Shown here: positions 13,368-25,110 of the stretch, piece by piece | Layout of the letters: every line of letters begins with the position of its first letter | Numbering within the stretch: position 1 is the stretch's first letter | Assembly: GCA_036345935.2 (NCBI GenBank) | Contig: JADWOT020000008.1 | Span: 11,825,672-11,889,671 of the forward strand | Source: Taenia hydatigena | Taxonomy: Eukaryota > Platyhelminthes > Cestoda > Cyclophyllidea > Taeniidae | Direction of reading: 5' to 3' | DNA length: 64,000 nucleotides | Position numbers and translations under genes: made by a program | The notes under the pieces: model-generated | The model's database searches: none | What the model saw: only the letters and a program-made list of their open reading frames with translations | Told to the model about the DNA's origin: nothing

Positions 13368-14201
13368 TTAAATGCGAAAACTATCAGGTAAGTTGGAAAA
13401 AGGGAGAAAGCGAAAACCGCCTAAGGCCTCGAATATCTTTTGCAAGCAGTCCAAGTTCGGACGGAGATCCAACGGTTGCCACATCGAGCCTGTCACAACA
13501 AGCGTTTGCTTTGACGTGAGGACATCGGCTAGAGCATTCAGGTGCCCACAATCCCGATGTTCAAAATCTGGATGGCCAAGATATATAACGACACAGTCAT
13601 AATCGCTCAGCTGCATCCTTTCTCTTCCTTCTCCACCTTCTTCTGACCATTCACGCATGTCCAGCATGGTGCCACCTGCTGACCTCAAGAATGGATCCCA
13701 CTGGTTTGCAAAGTTGGGAACATCCGTAGACACGTCCAAGTAGAGACGAGTAGAGGAAGTAGAACTCAGTACAGGCAAATCGCATTTGTAGCGTTTCATT
13801 CCGTATGGCGATAGTCTTGTGCAACGACATGGTGTGGTGATCAAACAGTTGATCGGAATTTGTGCATCGGCAGGAAGCACTCTCGACGAGAGGCAACGAA
13901 ATAAAGCCTCTTCGTTATTGTAACGCTGACTTGCATAATCAAAATAATACGCGCATCCCTCCACATCTGCAAAGAAAAGCACCCTGCAGAGGTGTGCGTC
14001 CACCCATTTTACGTCCTTTACACTGTGGTGGATCCTAAGAGTTTGAATGGGGAGGTCCAGATTTGGTTGCTCTGCTGTTGACTCTTCCTAAACGAAACTT
14101 CAATGATAAATTTTAGCAACCATCAGAGAGAATATAAATGCGGAATGGATTTAATAAGGTCATTTAACGGACGCAGAGTAAATCGAACCAACCTGAAACA
14201 T
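13368..14201 (-). CDS. Paralogue copy 1 of the MSQ micro-exon family, C-terminally truncated
   Basis: I do not recognise this family. The model is exon 1 at 14201-14193 (ATG TTT CAG, residues MFQ), intron 14192-14088 (105 bases, GT-AG) and exon 2 at 14087-13368, giving 242 residues. The start and intron are supported by the same structure in the two paralogues; without splicing, an in-frame TAG (the acceptor itself) blocks the frame. Compared with the paralogues, codon TGG (Trp in the conserved RIWCNRW motif) is TAA here, which needs two base changes. The frame then stays open and recognisably similar for 37 codons up to a TGA at 13256-13254. It is therefore either a truncated protein or an early pseudogene. 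The conserved central part (DYDCVVIYL, KQTLVVTGSMW) is intact, with mostly synonymous changes. There is no signal peptide. Confidence is high for homology and moderate for being functional. Confidence 0.75.
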
Positions 14202-14209
14202 TACTACGC

Positions 14210-14250
14210 AAAATCTGATAAAACTACACATCTGAAGCCTCTTTTATGCG
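14210..14250 (-). promoter_or_regulatory. TATA box and initiator of copy 1
   Basis: On the minus strand CATAAAAG (14248-14241) is followed, 30 bases from its T, by TTATCAGATTT with TCAG at 14218-14215. This would start transcription near 14216, about 15 bases before the ATG at 14201. The same two motifs are conserved in the other two paralogues while the bases between them vary. Confidence 0.6.
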
Positions 14251-16880
14251 ACAAGTGATCATCAGCATCCAGTTCGAACCACTTCTCACATCCAGCCACT
14301 TGGGAGCTACTCAGACCTGTTTAGAAGGATGTGTGCTAGTCCTGGCTGCACATTCGTGTAATTTTTAATGATATTATGTTGATTTATTCATTACTAATGG
14401 GAAAAATAAAGATTTAAAATATGGTTTTTAGAGCATAATGCATTGAAGTAATAAAGTACTCTGTGATATGGTTAGCGAATCGACATGAAGAAGGTTTATT
14501 GGTGTAACATAGGACGCAGACGTATGTAATCATGGGCAGTGATAAATACATACGTTAGAGATGTTGGCTAAACAGATACAGATTGTAAATTGTGTGCCTT
14601 TATATCGCTTTAGAATGTAGGAGAGCCCAAACGCACCTTGATGTTACTAACCTGATTCGATCCTGATCAGCAAAGGTCTTTTTCAAATAAAACAACTCAA
14701 TGCAAGTAATGCGGATGTGTGTTAATAGTTGCATTAATATCCGATACCATGGACGTTCCAAGCAGCTGCACGCGCACTAAGTAAGAACACACCATGACAA
14801 TGGCACTGTCACCACAAATGCACAAATGCATGAATGCTTTAACCTATCAATGAAGAGTGCTCAAGGTGGCACTGAGGAGGAATAGCGGTCCTCTTGCAAC
14901 TTCGGCAATTGAAAGGCATCCTAGAGGATGGCGGAGTGAATGGCAGTGCCAACTTATCACATAATATCTGAATCTAGCCTAGTCACTCTTCCAATTAGTT
15001 GCCATTAAGTATCTGCCTAATTAATTCGGTCATCGTTCACTCCGATCTGCTGACCGTTGAATTAAGGCTGGGCGACAAATGCTCAGCTGGTGGTATGGAA
15101 GACCCGACTGTGTGGTGGCGGTTCCAATGTGAGTGATGGGCAAGGCGCAGCTCATCTCCCTATGCTATGCGCCCATACGCATGACGCAATGGTTTATCGC
15201 GCATTTCTAGGCCTAGTAATAAAAGATTTAGTTCTGCTTCCGACTTAACTACTTTCGGTTTATGAGTAGAATAGTGAAAAAAGAGACTTTGCTTAAAGCG
15301 AAACGATTTCACGTAGCATGAATATACTCTCGAAAGCCTTCATTAGAATACCAGAATGAAACGTTGGAATGCTCTGTGTTCTACAGCATAAATTGGTGCA
15401 TCGGAGAATGCTCGATAAGCCCTACTTTAGCCTTCAATGTGAGCCGTTAATTTGAGACATCGCTGTCATAAGTGCCGCTTAAGGCCGTACATTAAAATCT
15501 TATTAGGAGCTAACGGATTCATGAAAGAATAGAATCGCTTATTTCCTTTCACTACTTCACATGCTCAGGAAGTCACATGCACTTTGCACTGACTACTTGG
15601 CCATATCCCTGTTTCATACTGTCAATTTACACGTTATGCCTCTGCGCTGCTCTCAGAACACTGCGGTGCCTTGAACAAACTTTTGCTATTGCTAGTGGTC
15701 TTTGGATCACTCGTGTAAAGACCATTGCACAATCCCGCCCCAATTATGTTCAATGAATATTGAACACTGCGGCCAATTGAAATAGTAGGGACCAGCCGCC
15801 ACCATTTATCAGTTATCAGCGCCTGATTATGACACCAATTCCAGAACTATCCGCCGTCGTTGCATGTCAGGTAGGTGGTGCTTGTCTAACAGGATCCGCC
15901 ATTTACCACATTTTGTGCATGTTATTTCCGCATGTGTATTTTGCATTATTCCAATTCCTTATTTTAATGTTAGTGTAATGTCTAATCGAATTCAAAGTCC
16001 GCATATTTTAAATGTTGTTTCAATTAAAAATTGATCAACTTGCCGCTGTGCACTATTATCCGCTTAAATCAAGTTGAATGAATGGAACCGGATCTCATGA
16101 AAGCCTGATCAGTGGAGCTTGAAAAGGGAGGATTAAACGAGCATGAAAAGGAGAGCAAATCAAGCGACTGGTAAAGAGAATCCGCAACTGGCATGAAATG
16201 CCAACGTAGGTGTTCTGTGTGACAACGATGTTAAGGCTTGTGTAATTCAAGCCCATTGCGAGTGATTAGACTGACCACATCTTCCTTTCAATTCACCGCT
16301 TCCTTTTGTTCCATCTGGATGAAGATTGCGCAATCACGACGTCCACCTGTTTGTCTCAGTCAAAACATAAGGGTTGCGATAACCGAAATTCGGAATTCTG
16401 CAATTCTTGCGCACAATCACACCTACGGGGTCATATAACCAAACCTGTCAAATTCAGTTGTTGCCTCGGCCATCATTTTTATTAATTGCTATATCAATAA
16501 CTCTTGCGTGAATGCAATACAATGTCATTTTCAGTTTTAGATTTCCAAAGAGATTCGCGTTCAGAGTTGTGTTTGACGCCAGTGTCCCCCTTACACTGCC
16601 TTTCCATGCCTTTTTGCTAAGCATAGCCAAAATGAAGCCTATCGAGACCTCATTTATGTTTGCATAGGGTTTGAGATGTGCAGGAAAAAGTTTTTGAGGC
16701 AACGAGTGTAGGAGAGAGGTCGCCTAGTTAAGGATTATTTTGTAAAAAGACGGGGCACGAGATGCAATGGGCATTGTGATTCGTTGAGTGGACCCTTAAT
16801 AAACTCGTGCATCTTCTTGACCTCAAGCGTGATCAACTGGTTAAGGAAGTTAGTTGTAGCGTTACGGGGCTCCCAGACCA

Positions 16881-19569
16881 CGATGTGCAGCGTGAGTCAG
16901 CGTTACTTGCATGTGCATGCGTATTCATTTCCTTCCAACCTCCAACTTTAAGTTCTGCGCACAGTTTCGATGAAACAAAGGCATGGCATCCATTTTAACC
17001 TCGCTGAACTTGAAGCAAAGTACGTAGCTTAGTAGTTTCTTTGTGCTAGCCACATTTTTAACTAAACGAGCTCAGCTGGCTCGCCCAACCAAGCGTAGTC
17101 TACAATTCAAGCTTGTTTTGTTTGTCAGTCTCAAATACCTAGTGCCAAAAATTAAGGGTTCTTAAGTGACTCTTCGTCATCGTTACTAACCTGTACTAGT
17201 AGCGTCTGAAGCATTCAACGAAGTGTCTACTTCTCATTTTATATGTATTAGTGAAATGAGGTAGCGCACAACAGTTTCGTGTCATGGCGATGAGGAGTTT
17301 CTTCTCCGTTGTAATCACCACAACTCGTATTGTGATCCCCACTGCTGCTTAATTTCCCTTCGATTGGGTAGCCGCATCGTGTTGTTTATTATTGCTGCGG
17401 ATCTTACCCATTACCAGTGTTGCCCATTCCGCTTGCGCGATTTCCTGTACTCCGTGAGCATTTAAGGTTATTTCCTACCATTCGCCAAGTTGAGGTTGTG
17501 CGCACTCCTTTCGTTTCAACAATGTCACTTCATCCATCTTGCCCTAAATGAAGTAAATATAAGTAGGCAGCTCAATTCTTTCCATTCACTACTTCTATTT
17601 TTGAACAATCGAGTTCATGTGGTCCGCATCATGGCATCTGCACCAGTTGCGGAATAGGCTACGCATGTTGGGTATGCCAATAAAACTAGATTGACTGTCT
17701 TATGCGTGGATGTAAACCGATGAATACCGCTGAAATGAAATATGCTTAAAGAATAATATTTGAAGCAAAGCCGCATTAATAAAGGTAATCGCTCCATCCC
17801 AAAACTAACAACCAGAGTCTTCCCAGCCAATGCACCAAGCTTGTGTCATTGGGCATTGTGTGTGTTGCGAAGGTGACAAACTGTGCTCAGACTTTGCGAT
17901 GCCCTCCATTGTCCGTGGTTTGTTCCGTACTTACGCAAAAGTGCCATGTGTCGCGTCTGTAGTCACTCTGTCCGCTTACGATCAGCTTGGCTTTTGCTCA
18001 CTAGTTTTCGTTCTCAGCCATTCTATCGCCACTTCTGTGGATAATTTTCAGAGTTTGTAAAAGTCAAGCGTACTGAAGTTAATGCATTTAGCTTGTAAAT
18101 CTTTCCTTAATAGGTAAGGAATGGCTTAAATTCCTCTACATTAGCATTTTTTGCGAAGTAGACAGAGCAAAAGTGCCTTGTGACTTCTTTTCAGTTAACT
18201 TCAGTCTCTACTCTTGCTGCCATTTTCTAAGTCCTTGCACTCCACTTTGTTGCAGCACTTCACTGAAGAAGCCATCTGTGCACAAGTCGCGTGATTTTGG
18301 TGCTACCAAACGTAATAACACGTTGTCACAAAATAATCACATAAGTGTACAGTGAGTGATCATGCATAAAATGATGGGGAATAAATGGTACGAGCTAACA
18401 AGTGGGGTGGCCTTCAAATGTGTTTTAGGCTTAAAGGACCAAAATTTTTGGCGCTTTCTTGCCATCATTGGTTTGCGTTTGCATAAAAACCTACTGATTA
18501 CTCTATTGGTCCCACTATGGACCCCTGAATTGCATGGTTTGTGAGCAGTAAATAAGTCAGAATGCCACCCAGTCGTACAACGGATCTGGTCGTGTCTCGT
18601 CTGCTATTTGACTTGTTTGAGAATAAGTGAGAGTACATTCAGAGGAACTTTTGATGAGCTAATGATAAGCATTTTTGGCGCCGGCAAAAACTCCCGCTGC
18701 CCCTAAGCCATTTAATGAAATGATTGTCGACATTGTGCGCAGCCTTCAGCTGGCTGCCGAATCCGCATATTTCTCGTCGCTCTACAGGAATGACAAGTGC
18801 TCCAACATCCAGCATGCTTTTAAAGTCACGTTATTCGCTACTGAGTTGATCGAAATGTTGATTGGCATCACAAGGGTTGCCTAATATTGATTGTCTAGCT
18901 GTCGCAACAAGCTTGGCAGCTGACAACAAGCCAGTAGTATAAAGTGGATGGAGAGATGGATAAATCAGTAGGTGGCTGATAAAGGATTGGATAATTAATA
19001 CGAGATTCGCTTGAACATCAGTTATCATAAGCTGTTTTAACACACATTTGATGGGTGGATAAAGGCAAAGAAATGGACGCGTCTTGCACACATGAAATTG
19101 ATTGAGACAGGCCTTTATATGATTATCTCCTTCAGTCATCTTTGGCAACGCAGTTGGGCATGTGGCTGGGAACAGGTGCATAAATATCCTGCAGAAGAGC
19201 ACAGGCGAAAGCTAATTCATTGCCTTATCTCTTGTCTACTGGCACTGTAGTGCATAGTATGAACGTTGACCGCGATGTATAGGTGTGTCACTTCCTGAGG
19301 TCATTTCCGAGCCTTATAGCCAGCGCACTAAAGGACTCAAAGCCTAGCAACGGAAGTCAATGCAAGCTTACTCTTTGTTTGGCTGTCGTTTCACGTCATA
19401 GCTCAAAATTCTACTGATCACGAGAAAGGAAAGCAATATGTGCAACGCGCGTAGAATTATATAAAAGTACGACCTCAAAACCAAAATTACTGGAAAGAGC
19501 CAATGTAGATTTTAGCAGACTTTCTTCGTTGTTTGCGTATTTACGTCTTGCCTGTATATCAGGTCAACT
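16881..19569. other. No convincing gene
   Basis: Unique-looking sequence apart from the weak H1-like fragment. The 123-codon minus frame at 18831-19202 has no recognisable motif. Confidence 0.5.
18690..18884 (+). pseudogene. Possible histone H1-like 5' fragment, weak
   Basis: The frame starts at a TTG where an ATG might once have stood and reads APAKTPAAPKPF then NEMIVDIVRSLQ. The Ala/Pro/Lys-rich head and the (S/N)EMI...I.SL helix recall the N-terminus and first globular helix of linker histone H1. The rest does not match (no GGSS or KKY motif), so at best it is a decayed fragment. Confidence 0.2.
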
Positions 19570-21190
19570 TCAAATGCGTAGTAGTAGTAGTAGTAGTAGG
19601 TGCCTGAGGTTGGTGGGTTGGAAGGAAGTAAAAGAGGTAGGCACTGGATGGCCCGCTACCACTACTACTCGAGGAGTGCAAGCAGGAGAAGGTATGCGAC
19701 ATGTCCAGCGTGCAGGAAAAAGAGGCGCGAATTGAGGTCAAGATTAAATTTCTGTGGAAGAAAGAGACACTTGAAGGGAAAAAGTAAGAAGGCAAATAAA
19801 TGGAAGTAAGGGAGGTGTGAGCAGCACGGGTTGCCTGGTCAAGGAAAAGTAAACCGTGGAGCCTGTCTAACTGCCTGTCTTGGTTTTCCTTCTGTTGAGG
19901 AGGAGGACTTTATCTCTCTGCTAGCTGGTGCGTGTGTGATAGTAAAGGAGGGTGAAATAGGCTTGGTAAATGAGGACGAGAATGTAAGAAGACTTCTGCG
20001 GTGAATAGATGAATAGATGGAAGAAAGAAAGGGTAGGTAAGAGAAGTGAAAAAAGGAGAGGATGAAGAGAACAAGATATCTACGACGAGAAAATGGGAGA
20101 AAGTAGTAGCGAATGAGTGCGTTACTTTAGAGGCAAGTGTGCGTCTGTGTCAATGAAGTAAGAGCTTGGAGGTAGGAAAGGGAAGGAAGGAGCAGAGAAG
20201 GTAACGCTGGATGATGGGATAGAAGGGAAAAGGCAGAAATGTGATAGGGACATGAAATGGCGTAGACGAAAAAATGCGCTAACAACAAATGAAAGAAGGA
20301 AGAAAGGTAGAAATTATCGTTTGTCACCTGTGAAGAGCATTAAAAAAAAGAAGATTAAAAAAAGAATGGACCAGAAGAAAGAAAATGTTATGCACTTAAT
20401 GGATTTAGGTGAGAGGGTGGAATAGAGGTGAGCAGAAATTGAATAATTAGATATGTTACATACATTTAAAGGTGGGAAAAACGATGAAAGGTTAAAAAAT
20501 AGTGGAGGAGCACTTGATGCGTCTAACGGCATAAATGAAGTAGGGAATAGGTGTGCAGCTTATCCCTTCAAAACATTTTGATTCTTCTTTTTAAAACGAG
20601 ATGCATTGAAGGAACGATTTGTGGCAGTGCGGTGCGGCGCGCAACACAAAGACAGTAGTGGAAGGTGAAGAGGGGGAAGGAAGGAAGTAGGAGACCATTC
20701 CCTTTCCGTTTAAATCTGCCACGCGCAAAAAAAACCAAAAAAAATACAAGAAGAAGAGATGCAAGGAAAGGGAGAAAGAAGGGACGAAAGAAATAAGGGA
20801 TATTGATTGCTAGCGGAGGGAAGGTCACTAGTCGTGATGGTGGTGGGGGAAGCAGGCAAATGCAGGATAGCAAATAAATAAATGAGTTTACGCAAGTAAA
20901 AAAAGAAAAGAAAAGGGACTAAGAATAAAGGGAAAGAAAACCTGTCAGGTGGCAAAACTGTGACTGCCAGCGTGTCACGTATATGTGACGGTAGGTAGGT
21001 AGGTAGGGTGAGGTAAGCAAATAGTGAATTTGGAGTCAATAAGGCCAAGTACATGGCTTATTGAATAAAAGCATTTGAAAGCTTTTTTGGCAAGCGCTGC
21101 TAGATTTCGTTGGAATAGAATTAGTTATAGGAAAGAAAGTCTTGAGGACGGAGAGGAGAGAAGAGAGTGGCTGCTTTGCGCTGCTTGATA
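19570..21190 (+). other. Purine-rich tract with simple repeats
   Basis: The plus strand is strongly A+G-rich for about 1.6 kb. It includes (GTA)n at 19578-19599 and (GTAG)n at 20991-21008. The long open frames here on the minus strand are low-complexity Ser/Leu/Phe/Pro readings of the pyrimidine strand and are not genes. Beyond about 21200 the plus strand turns T-rich up to about 24400. Confidence 0.7.
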
Positions 21191-21305
21191 GGGCAGTATT
21201 TAAATCTAAAATGACGTCAACTAGCAATCAATCCTCGGTTCTACTGCATTACTTGCAGCAAAGTCCAAATTCAAGAACAATGCTTAGGTCAATAAAGTGG
21301 AGCTA

Positions 21306-21665
21306 AATGATATCCGAGGGTACATAATCACGTTATCTGACCTTGAATCAAGGTCTAACTCCCACCAGGGGTACGCTGTGACATCATCTGACATTACCTT
21401 GCGTATAATCCCAGCCCTGGCTGCTATTACCACGTAATTTGTATATTCTCATAGTCTTCCACCCATTTCGGAGGCCTATTATTGCGTAATCTTACCTTGA
21501 ATTGGACCGGAGCTCCATCTAGTGGTCTATTACTACGTAACTTCTGTACCGGATTGAATCGGCATCATTTTAGGGCCTTTTATATCATTCGTTTGCAAAT
21601 TTGAAGGTGATTTTATTCTAAATTACCCCAATATTTTTGGAGTGACCTTTAATTGCGTGACTTTG
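21306..21665 (+). repeat. Degenerate tandem repeat of about 50-55 bp
   Basis: The motif CTATTACNACGTAAT recurs in varied form at about 21424, 21478, 21529 and, more weakly, at 21322 and 21648. CCTTGAAT-type and ACCGGA-type blocks lie between the motifs. Confidence 0.45.
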
Positions 21666-23099
21666 TGCTTTCAATTTCGTATTTATTTCTTTTCTTTTGG
21701 TAAATAATTATTTTATATATTATTCCTAGTATTTTAACAATTCCATGTTGTCATTTTTCACTTTGTTCGCATCCTGTTTTGCTTAAAATTTATTTCTACT
21801 ATTACCTTCTCTTTTTTTGTTTATTTTGCTTTTAAGTTAATCCTCTTTGCTTTGCCAGGCCGTTCGGCGACCTCGTAGGTGCTGTGCTGGTCGCCTTCGT
21901 GCATGTCAAGTTAGGCGCTGTCGAGGGGTGATGTGAGTTCCTCTCGCTACCGCTGCCTTACTTTGCGATTTTGTACTGTTGTGGTGTTTTGAGCTAACAC
22001 TTTCAGCCCCATTAATTCATTAAAGTGCATATTTTGCCCACCACTTTGTCCTTACGTGCTCAACACAGTTGCTGCTGACATTTATTTTCAGGGAACTTGC
22101 AATTTTATTGTTAGTGCCGAATGTTGTACTAGTGCCTTTCTAATCGTCCAGTTGGTTCTTTTGTTGATTCCTTCCTTAGGCGCATAAAGTTTATTAATTT
22201 GTGTAAGTTAATTATATCTAATTTCCACGGGACCGTAGGGAGCGAGACTCGTCAAATAAAAAAAATTCGCATTTCGGGTTCCTCCTGTTGAACCCGCCCA
22301 GTTTCCGCATTACTTTTGAAGGCTGGCGCAAATATCTGCCTAATTTCTTGTGCTCCTTTTCCTTATTTTTGCCGCATAAAAGTCGCTGCTGCAGTTCATT
22401 GTCTGTCGTTACTACGGTTCCTACCTAGTGCGACTAACACGGATTTGACTAGCAAGGCTTAGTTTGTAAGGATTGGAAACCTCCTGTAGAACCTGTTCCT
22501 TTTCGCTTACAGAGACTCTCCTCATTTGTAGTAAATGTCAGACAAAAACCTTTAACCGCACCTTTGTTTTCATGTCGCTTTTGGTTTGTTTAGATTAATC
22601 TATCGTTTTTTTGCGCTTTACATTTGTTTAAATTGCTATCTTAGATGGACATTGGCTGTTTCAGTACATTACGTGGCTGTGTTACGCACATGTCATGACA
22701 ACAGCGCTGTAAAGAAGTTGCACTGTAATTCGGCGGCCATTCTTTGCTCTGTTCTGCTCTGCTGGGTAGTCTTCGCTGAAGTCGTTAAAATTTGGGTACG
22801 GCCTACTTGAGTGGTAGGGAGAATGAATTCGCCAACCTAGAGTTAACCGTAATTATGTGTGCACTTCCATGTTTAACACATCTTGCTGTTTTTAACTTGC
22901 CTGTTTCGATGGGATTGATGTCTTCTATTGCCTGCGGTTTCCGGTGATTTGAATTTGCAAAAATTGATGACAATCGAATGGAGATGATTTCTAGGTTAAT
23001 GGCAAAGTAGTAGGTGTACTCTGCTTAACGCATTTTCTCTTTACAATATCGTTTTTCGTTGTCTGGTTGTTTGCGTATGCTACTGTGCTCCGCTGACTA

Positions 23100-23750
23100 G
23101 CCATCATTTGTGGATGATGTTTGAGTGGATGTCTTCGTCTGCTGCTTGCTTTGTTTTTTTTGGATAGAGAGGGAGTGGTTGACCTACGCTTACCTGCCAC
23201 TTGCCTCGTTGCTGTCCTAGGTAGTTGGGTGGTTAAGCTCTTAGGCGTCTGTGCTTATGTTCGTGGTGTTTCTAGTAATAAATTGGGGGGTGGTCCTCTG
23301 GCTTCTGTGGCTCTTGCCTTCATTCACTGCTTATGCCAATAGTTGAAGCAGTCTAGATATTCTCAAAAAGCTTGTGCTGTTGCTAGGTGTTTTGGTTTTT
23401 CTTTAAGAAAAAGGTGACTAACCTACGCTTACCTCCTACTTGCCTCGTTATTTTCCTAGTCAGTTGGTGTGGAGGGTCGTGCGGGTCCGAGGTGTTTCTA
23501 TTAACAATTAAGGGAGTGATTCTTGAACGAGGTTAATTGTGTTACTTTGCCCCATCGGTTGCCACTGCGGTCTGTTCGGGCGCCTTCGCCAACACTCACG
23601 GAGACTGAAGCAACCCATTTATTCATACTGCGATGCATATTGTCACCTGTGGTTGGTGCCTTCAAAAGGGAGAGCGGTTGATCCACATTCGCATACCACT
23701 TGCTGTGCTGTTGCTGAATGCCTTTTTTTCTCTCTTTGTGTACTGCGTGC
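23100..23750 (+). repeat. Degenerate tandem repeat of about 240-260 bp, three units
   Basis: The block GACCTACGCTTACCTNCNACTTGC starts near 23181, 23420 and 23680 (third: GATCCACATTCGCATACCACTTGC). It is preceded each time by a GGTT- or AAGG-rich stretch and followed by a CTCGTTG- or GCTGTTG-like part. Confidence 0.55.
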
Positions 23751-24427
23751 CAATCAGCTCGTCTAGATATCCACTTACACACTGAACTACCGGCCTACCT
23801 ATCAGTCCCTTGATCCATCCTTTTAACTCAGTACTTCCTACCCTTCTTCTGCTTCTGTATTGTCACTCTATTTTACTTAGCTGATATATAAGGTGTGTCC
23901 TTGGAATGTATACGCCATCCACCGGTCTACTGCCTTTGCGGACTTCTTAAAATCGCTGCATTTTTCAAGAGTCCGAAATGCTTGAACTTTGGATTTCCGA
24001 GATTGGACACCTCTTTTCCCTCCCTTCCTTTTACGCCCTTCTTTTCCTATCTGCATTCGTGGTGGGTGTTTCTAGTGTCCAGCGCCGCTGTCGCTGCTAC
24101 TGCTAAAAGCACGTCAGCAGTCGTGGAGTTTGCTTCCATCCCTGTCACCCATATCAATTGGCTTTGAGTGCTGTGATTACTGAGTCAAGGGTTGGAAAAG
24201 TCTAGTCGAGGCATTAAAAACCGTTCCAATGCAAGCATAAGCCTAAGCGATCGGTGAACTTGGGTCGTCTTTTGCTCCTGTCCCCCCCTTCCCGCGCTTT
24301 TGATTGCTATGTCTTCAATTCCTCTTCATCCACCCGCAACCCAGTCGCATGATGATGATGTCTTTACGGTCTTAGTGTACTTTTTGCTGTCAAGCGACCT
24401 CATCCAGCATTAATAGTAGTTGCATCG

Positions 24428-25110
24428 TCATTTCCTTAACAGAAACCTCAACTTTAACCCCCTTCCATCGCCTTTACTGCTATGAATCCAAACACTGGTT
24501 TTGTTAAAAATAATCTGTTGACAAGAAATACGCACTGCAAGTAATATCAAATAGTAGTTTTGATCAGGGAAATGGAAACCGTGATGCAGACGTCCAAGGA
24601 TGACCAGGAAGAGAGCCGAAGTCAGGCAAATAGCGAACACTGGCATGCCTATTACAGCTACCACTTTATCCAAAAAACAACCTAGGTGTCGCATTTGAGA
24701 GCTGGATGACTTATTCAGCCTAGGAAGCAGTAACTGCACTCGTACCTCCGCCTTCTGCCATTGGATTGCTCCAATCATTATGATGAATGGCATTGATGGA
24801 GGACACGACCATAGCAAAAGGCTCTGCATCCTCTCAGTGCTACACTTCCGTGCATAGCACGAGGTCTCATTAGGCGAAGGGGTAGGCGATATCCATTCGG
24901 TGTCCACCATGCAGACGGCGCCCACACATGCATCATCTCCCCTTGCAGGGTAATAACGATGTCACACTGCTTGGTATGGGTAGGTTTAACCGCTTCACGA
25001 AGACGCGCACGCATTGACAAACACACGTTCCTGAAAGAGAAAGCATAAGCATACTCCTCCCCTGTAACGACAGCCTCACAAAAATATTCAAAATGGGCAC
25101 ACAAAATCAC
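24428..25110 (-). CDS. Possible membrane-protein exons, unrecognised
   Basis: Two overlapping open frames on the minus strand (25110-24778 and 24925-24428). The first includes a TTTCTCTTTCAG acceptor-like site (near 25040) followed by NVCLSMRARLREAVKPTH. The second includes Cys pairs (GAVCM, SCYARKC), a hydrophobic run MPFIIMIGAI, a good donor-like GAG/GTACGAGT (near 24745), and then VIGMPVFAICLTSALFLVIL, a likely membrane segment. This could be a multi-exon membrane protein, but I cannot assign a family, and the frames may be chance. Confidence 0.2.

Larger units (their letters stand above)
11770..16880 (-). repeat. Segmental duplication copy 1 (contains gene copy 1)
   Basis: Read on the minus strand this segment aligns in order with 47.27-51.95 kb. 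The 16770-16850 part matches 47270-47360, 16050-16440 matches 47690-48060, 15005-15890 matches 48230-49175, 14700-14900 matches 49260-49440, then come the gene and its 3' flank down to about 12180. The lowest part (11830-12160) matches 31620-31940 of copy 2 and is missing from copy 3. Boundaries are approximate. Confidence 0.75.

Noticed and set aside
13651..13896. Second frame overlapping gene copy 1 (and similar shadows at 29874-30095 and 50132-50359)
   Set aside because: Shadow frames inside a conserved coding exon. Synonymous changes in the main frame break them up between paralogues.
20127..21227. Several 63-114 codon frames on the minus strand
   Set aside because: They are low-complexity readings of a pyrimidine-rich strand in overlapping phases.
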